Shown here in pieces: positions 5,607 through 6,712 of a DNA stretch of 6,712 nt. Origin of the DNA: Sandaracinaceae bacterium (lineage in GTDB: Bacteria > Myxococcota_A > Polyangia > Polyangiales > JAFGIB01); assembly GCA_017881145.1 (NCBI GenBank), contig JADGRG010000154.1, forward strand, positions 1-6,712, read 5' to 3'. Position 1 is the first letter of the stretch. Every line of letters starts with the position of its first letter. The notes beneath the pieces were generated by a model, which ran no database searches, was not told the origin of the DNA, and saw only the letters and a list, made by a program, of their open reading frames with translations. The translations under genes were made by a program, and so were the position numbers.

Positions 5607-6712
5607 TCACAAGAGGGTCACCATGTGTTCTTTGATCTGGGTCCGGGTTTCGTCGTCCGGCGCACTCGTCGCGGCACGCTGCCAGATCTCCAGCGACTTG
5701 TGCCGAAAACCCGCGCGCTGGTAGACCACTGCCAGGTTCTTCAGTGCCGAGAAATGGCGTGGTTGCAGCCCGACCGCGGTCTCGAGCGCTTCGATGGCGG
5801 AGAAGAGATCTCCGCGGCGTCCGTAGAGCAAGCCCAGGTGGTATTGCAGCTCGAAGGCGAGCGGATCGATGCCCACGCCAGCGTGCAGATGCGTGATCGC
5901 CGTGTCGAGGTCGCCGCTCTCGAACGCACTCATGCCGGCGCCGAGCTCCCCCTCTGCGGCCGCACTCAGCGCCTCCACGTCGTGCACCACCTCCTTGCCT
6001 TCCAGCAGGAGCTGCACGGTACGGGTGAGCTTGGGGAGGTCGATCGGCTTGTCGAAGACGTGCTCGACTCCGTAGGACTCGCGCAGGTCTTCAGCGACGC
6101 GCCAGCCGCGGTGGATGGCGCTCACGATTACGATCGGAATCGATCCGTAGCGTTGTGAGCCCCGCAGTCGGCGGCAGATGTCGAACCCGTGCACGCCCGG
6201 CAGCACGGCATCCAGCACGATCAGATCTGGCCCGTGGTCGCGGATGCTTTCGAGTGCGGAGGTTCCGTCGTGGGCCACGAGCACTGGAATGCCGACATGC
6301 TCGAGTGTCAGCTGGATGAGCTGGCGCAGGTCGTCGTCGTCGTCGACCACCAGCACTTTCTTGTCGTGGTAGCCCGTCTGGTATTCGGGAGGTGGGGTGG
6401 CTTGCGGCCGCAGCGCGAAGGCCTGGTCGAGCTCGGGACCTCCCGCAGCCGGTGGCCGGCTGTGCACCACGCCGACCGGTTCGTAGCCTGCCGCGGGATC
6501 GCTGGCGTCCGACTCGCCTTGCGCTGCGGCGTCTGGCGGCGCGGACTGCGGCACGGCTGCGATCGGTGCGGGACGCGTGATGCCAAGCTCGACCAGCTCT
6601 TCGTCGCGCACGCGCGGACCCACGTAGTAGGCCTCACCGAGCTCGAGGAGCGCATACGCCTCGTCGATCGCATGGTGCACCGCTTCGTCGAGTGCGACGT
6701 GCGGAAACACCG
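5607..6712 (-). CDS. Receiver-domain protein with C-terminal TPRs (5' end cut off by window)
   Basis: The frame is open to the window edge; a GTG at 6710 is the earliest possible start inside the window, but the residues after it (FPHVALDEAVHHAIDEAYALLEL) look internal, so the true start probably lies outside. Numbering from that GTG: residues 1-45 are a helical segment of unknown family, 50-115 a Pro/Ala/Gln-rich linker, and 117-237 a CheY-like receiver. The receiver has the acidic pair Asp123-Asp124, phospho-acceptor Asp167 (LIVLD), Ser197 and Lys221 (DKP), so phosphotransfer should work. Residues about 253-355 hold three TPR-like units (for example ELQYHLGLLYGRRGDLFSAIEALETAV). There is no DNA-binding or enzymatic output domain in the visible part, so phosphorylation probably controls protein-protein contacts. 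No histidine kinase is nearby. The gene lies upstream of the GYF gene on the same strand, 103 bases away. Confidence 0.88.
   Translation of the reverse strand, partial: VFPHVALDEAVHHAIDEAYALLELGEAYYVGPRVRDEELVELGITRPAPIAAVPQSAPPDAAAQGESDASDPAAGYEPVGVVHSRPPAAGGPELDQAFALRPQATPPPEYQTGYHDKKVLVVDDDDDLRQLIQLTLEHVGIPVLVAHDGTSALESIRDHGPDLIVLDAVLPGVHGFDICRRLRGSQRYGSIPIVIVSAIHRGWRVAEDLRESYGVEHVFDKPIDLPKLTRTVQLLLEGKEVVHDVEALSAAAEGELGAGMSAFESGDLDTAITHLHAGVGIDPLAFELQYHLGLLYGRRGDLFSAIEALETAVGLQPRHFSALKNLAVVYQRAGFRHKSLEIWQRAATSAPDDETRTQIKEHMVTLL

Noticed and set aside
1..6712. CRISPR array, tRNA, rRNA or insertion sequence
   Set aside because: Scanned by eye on both strands; no regularly spaced repeats, cloverleaf-like gene, transposase motif or terminal inverted repeat pair was found.

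Overview
The window is high-GC DNA with every credible gene on the minus strand, so transcription runs from high to low coordinates. The gene content points to a myxobacterium or close relative (Myxococcota/Deltaproteobacteria). The pointers are a zinc-ribbon/GYF/TonB-like protein of the AgmX/GltJ type, a PknB-type Ser/Thr kinase with a membrane anchor and a Pro/Thr-rich tail, a secreted TPR/PEGA-like protein, and a receiver-TPR protein. This is inferred from family architecture only; there is no rRNA or other phylogenetic marker in the window.

Layout in transcription order: (1) a 5'-truncated receiver + TPR protein (6712-5607); (2) a zinc-ribbon/GYF_2/single-TM/AgmX-like C-terminal-domain protein (5503-4124); (3) fliQ/sctS (4003-3734) and (4) fliR/sctT (3734-2943), overlapping by one base (TAGTG); (5) hpt, hypoxanthine-guanine phosphoribosyltransferase (2927-2385), 15 bases after fliR; (6) a transmembrane Ser/Thr kinase (2209-500) after a longer spacer holding a possible sigma-54-type promoter and several inverted repeats; (7) a 3'-truncated exported TPR protein with the beginning of a PEGA-like region (479-1), 20 bases after the kinase.

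There are probably two or three transcription units. fliQ-fliR-hpt is one tight unit, possibly also joined to the GYF gene (120-base gap) and the receiver gene (103-base gap). The kinase and TPR/PEGA genes form a second unit. The fliQ-fliR pair encodes two of the three inner-membrane export-gate proteins of flagellar/type III secretion systems, but fliP/sctR and the other export genes are not in the window. The kinase plus envelope TPR protein looks like a signalling pair, and the GYF protein looks like an envelope-spanning scaffold. A functional link between these parts is suggested only by gene order.

No tRNA, rRNA, CRISPR array, insertion sequence or convincing intrinsic terminator was seen. 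No spacer exceeds about 175 bases. Many long open frames on the plus strand are antisense shadows, as expected at this GC content.
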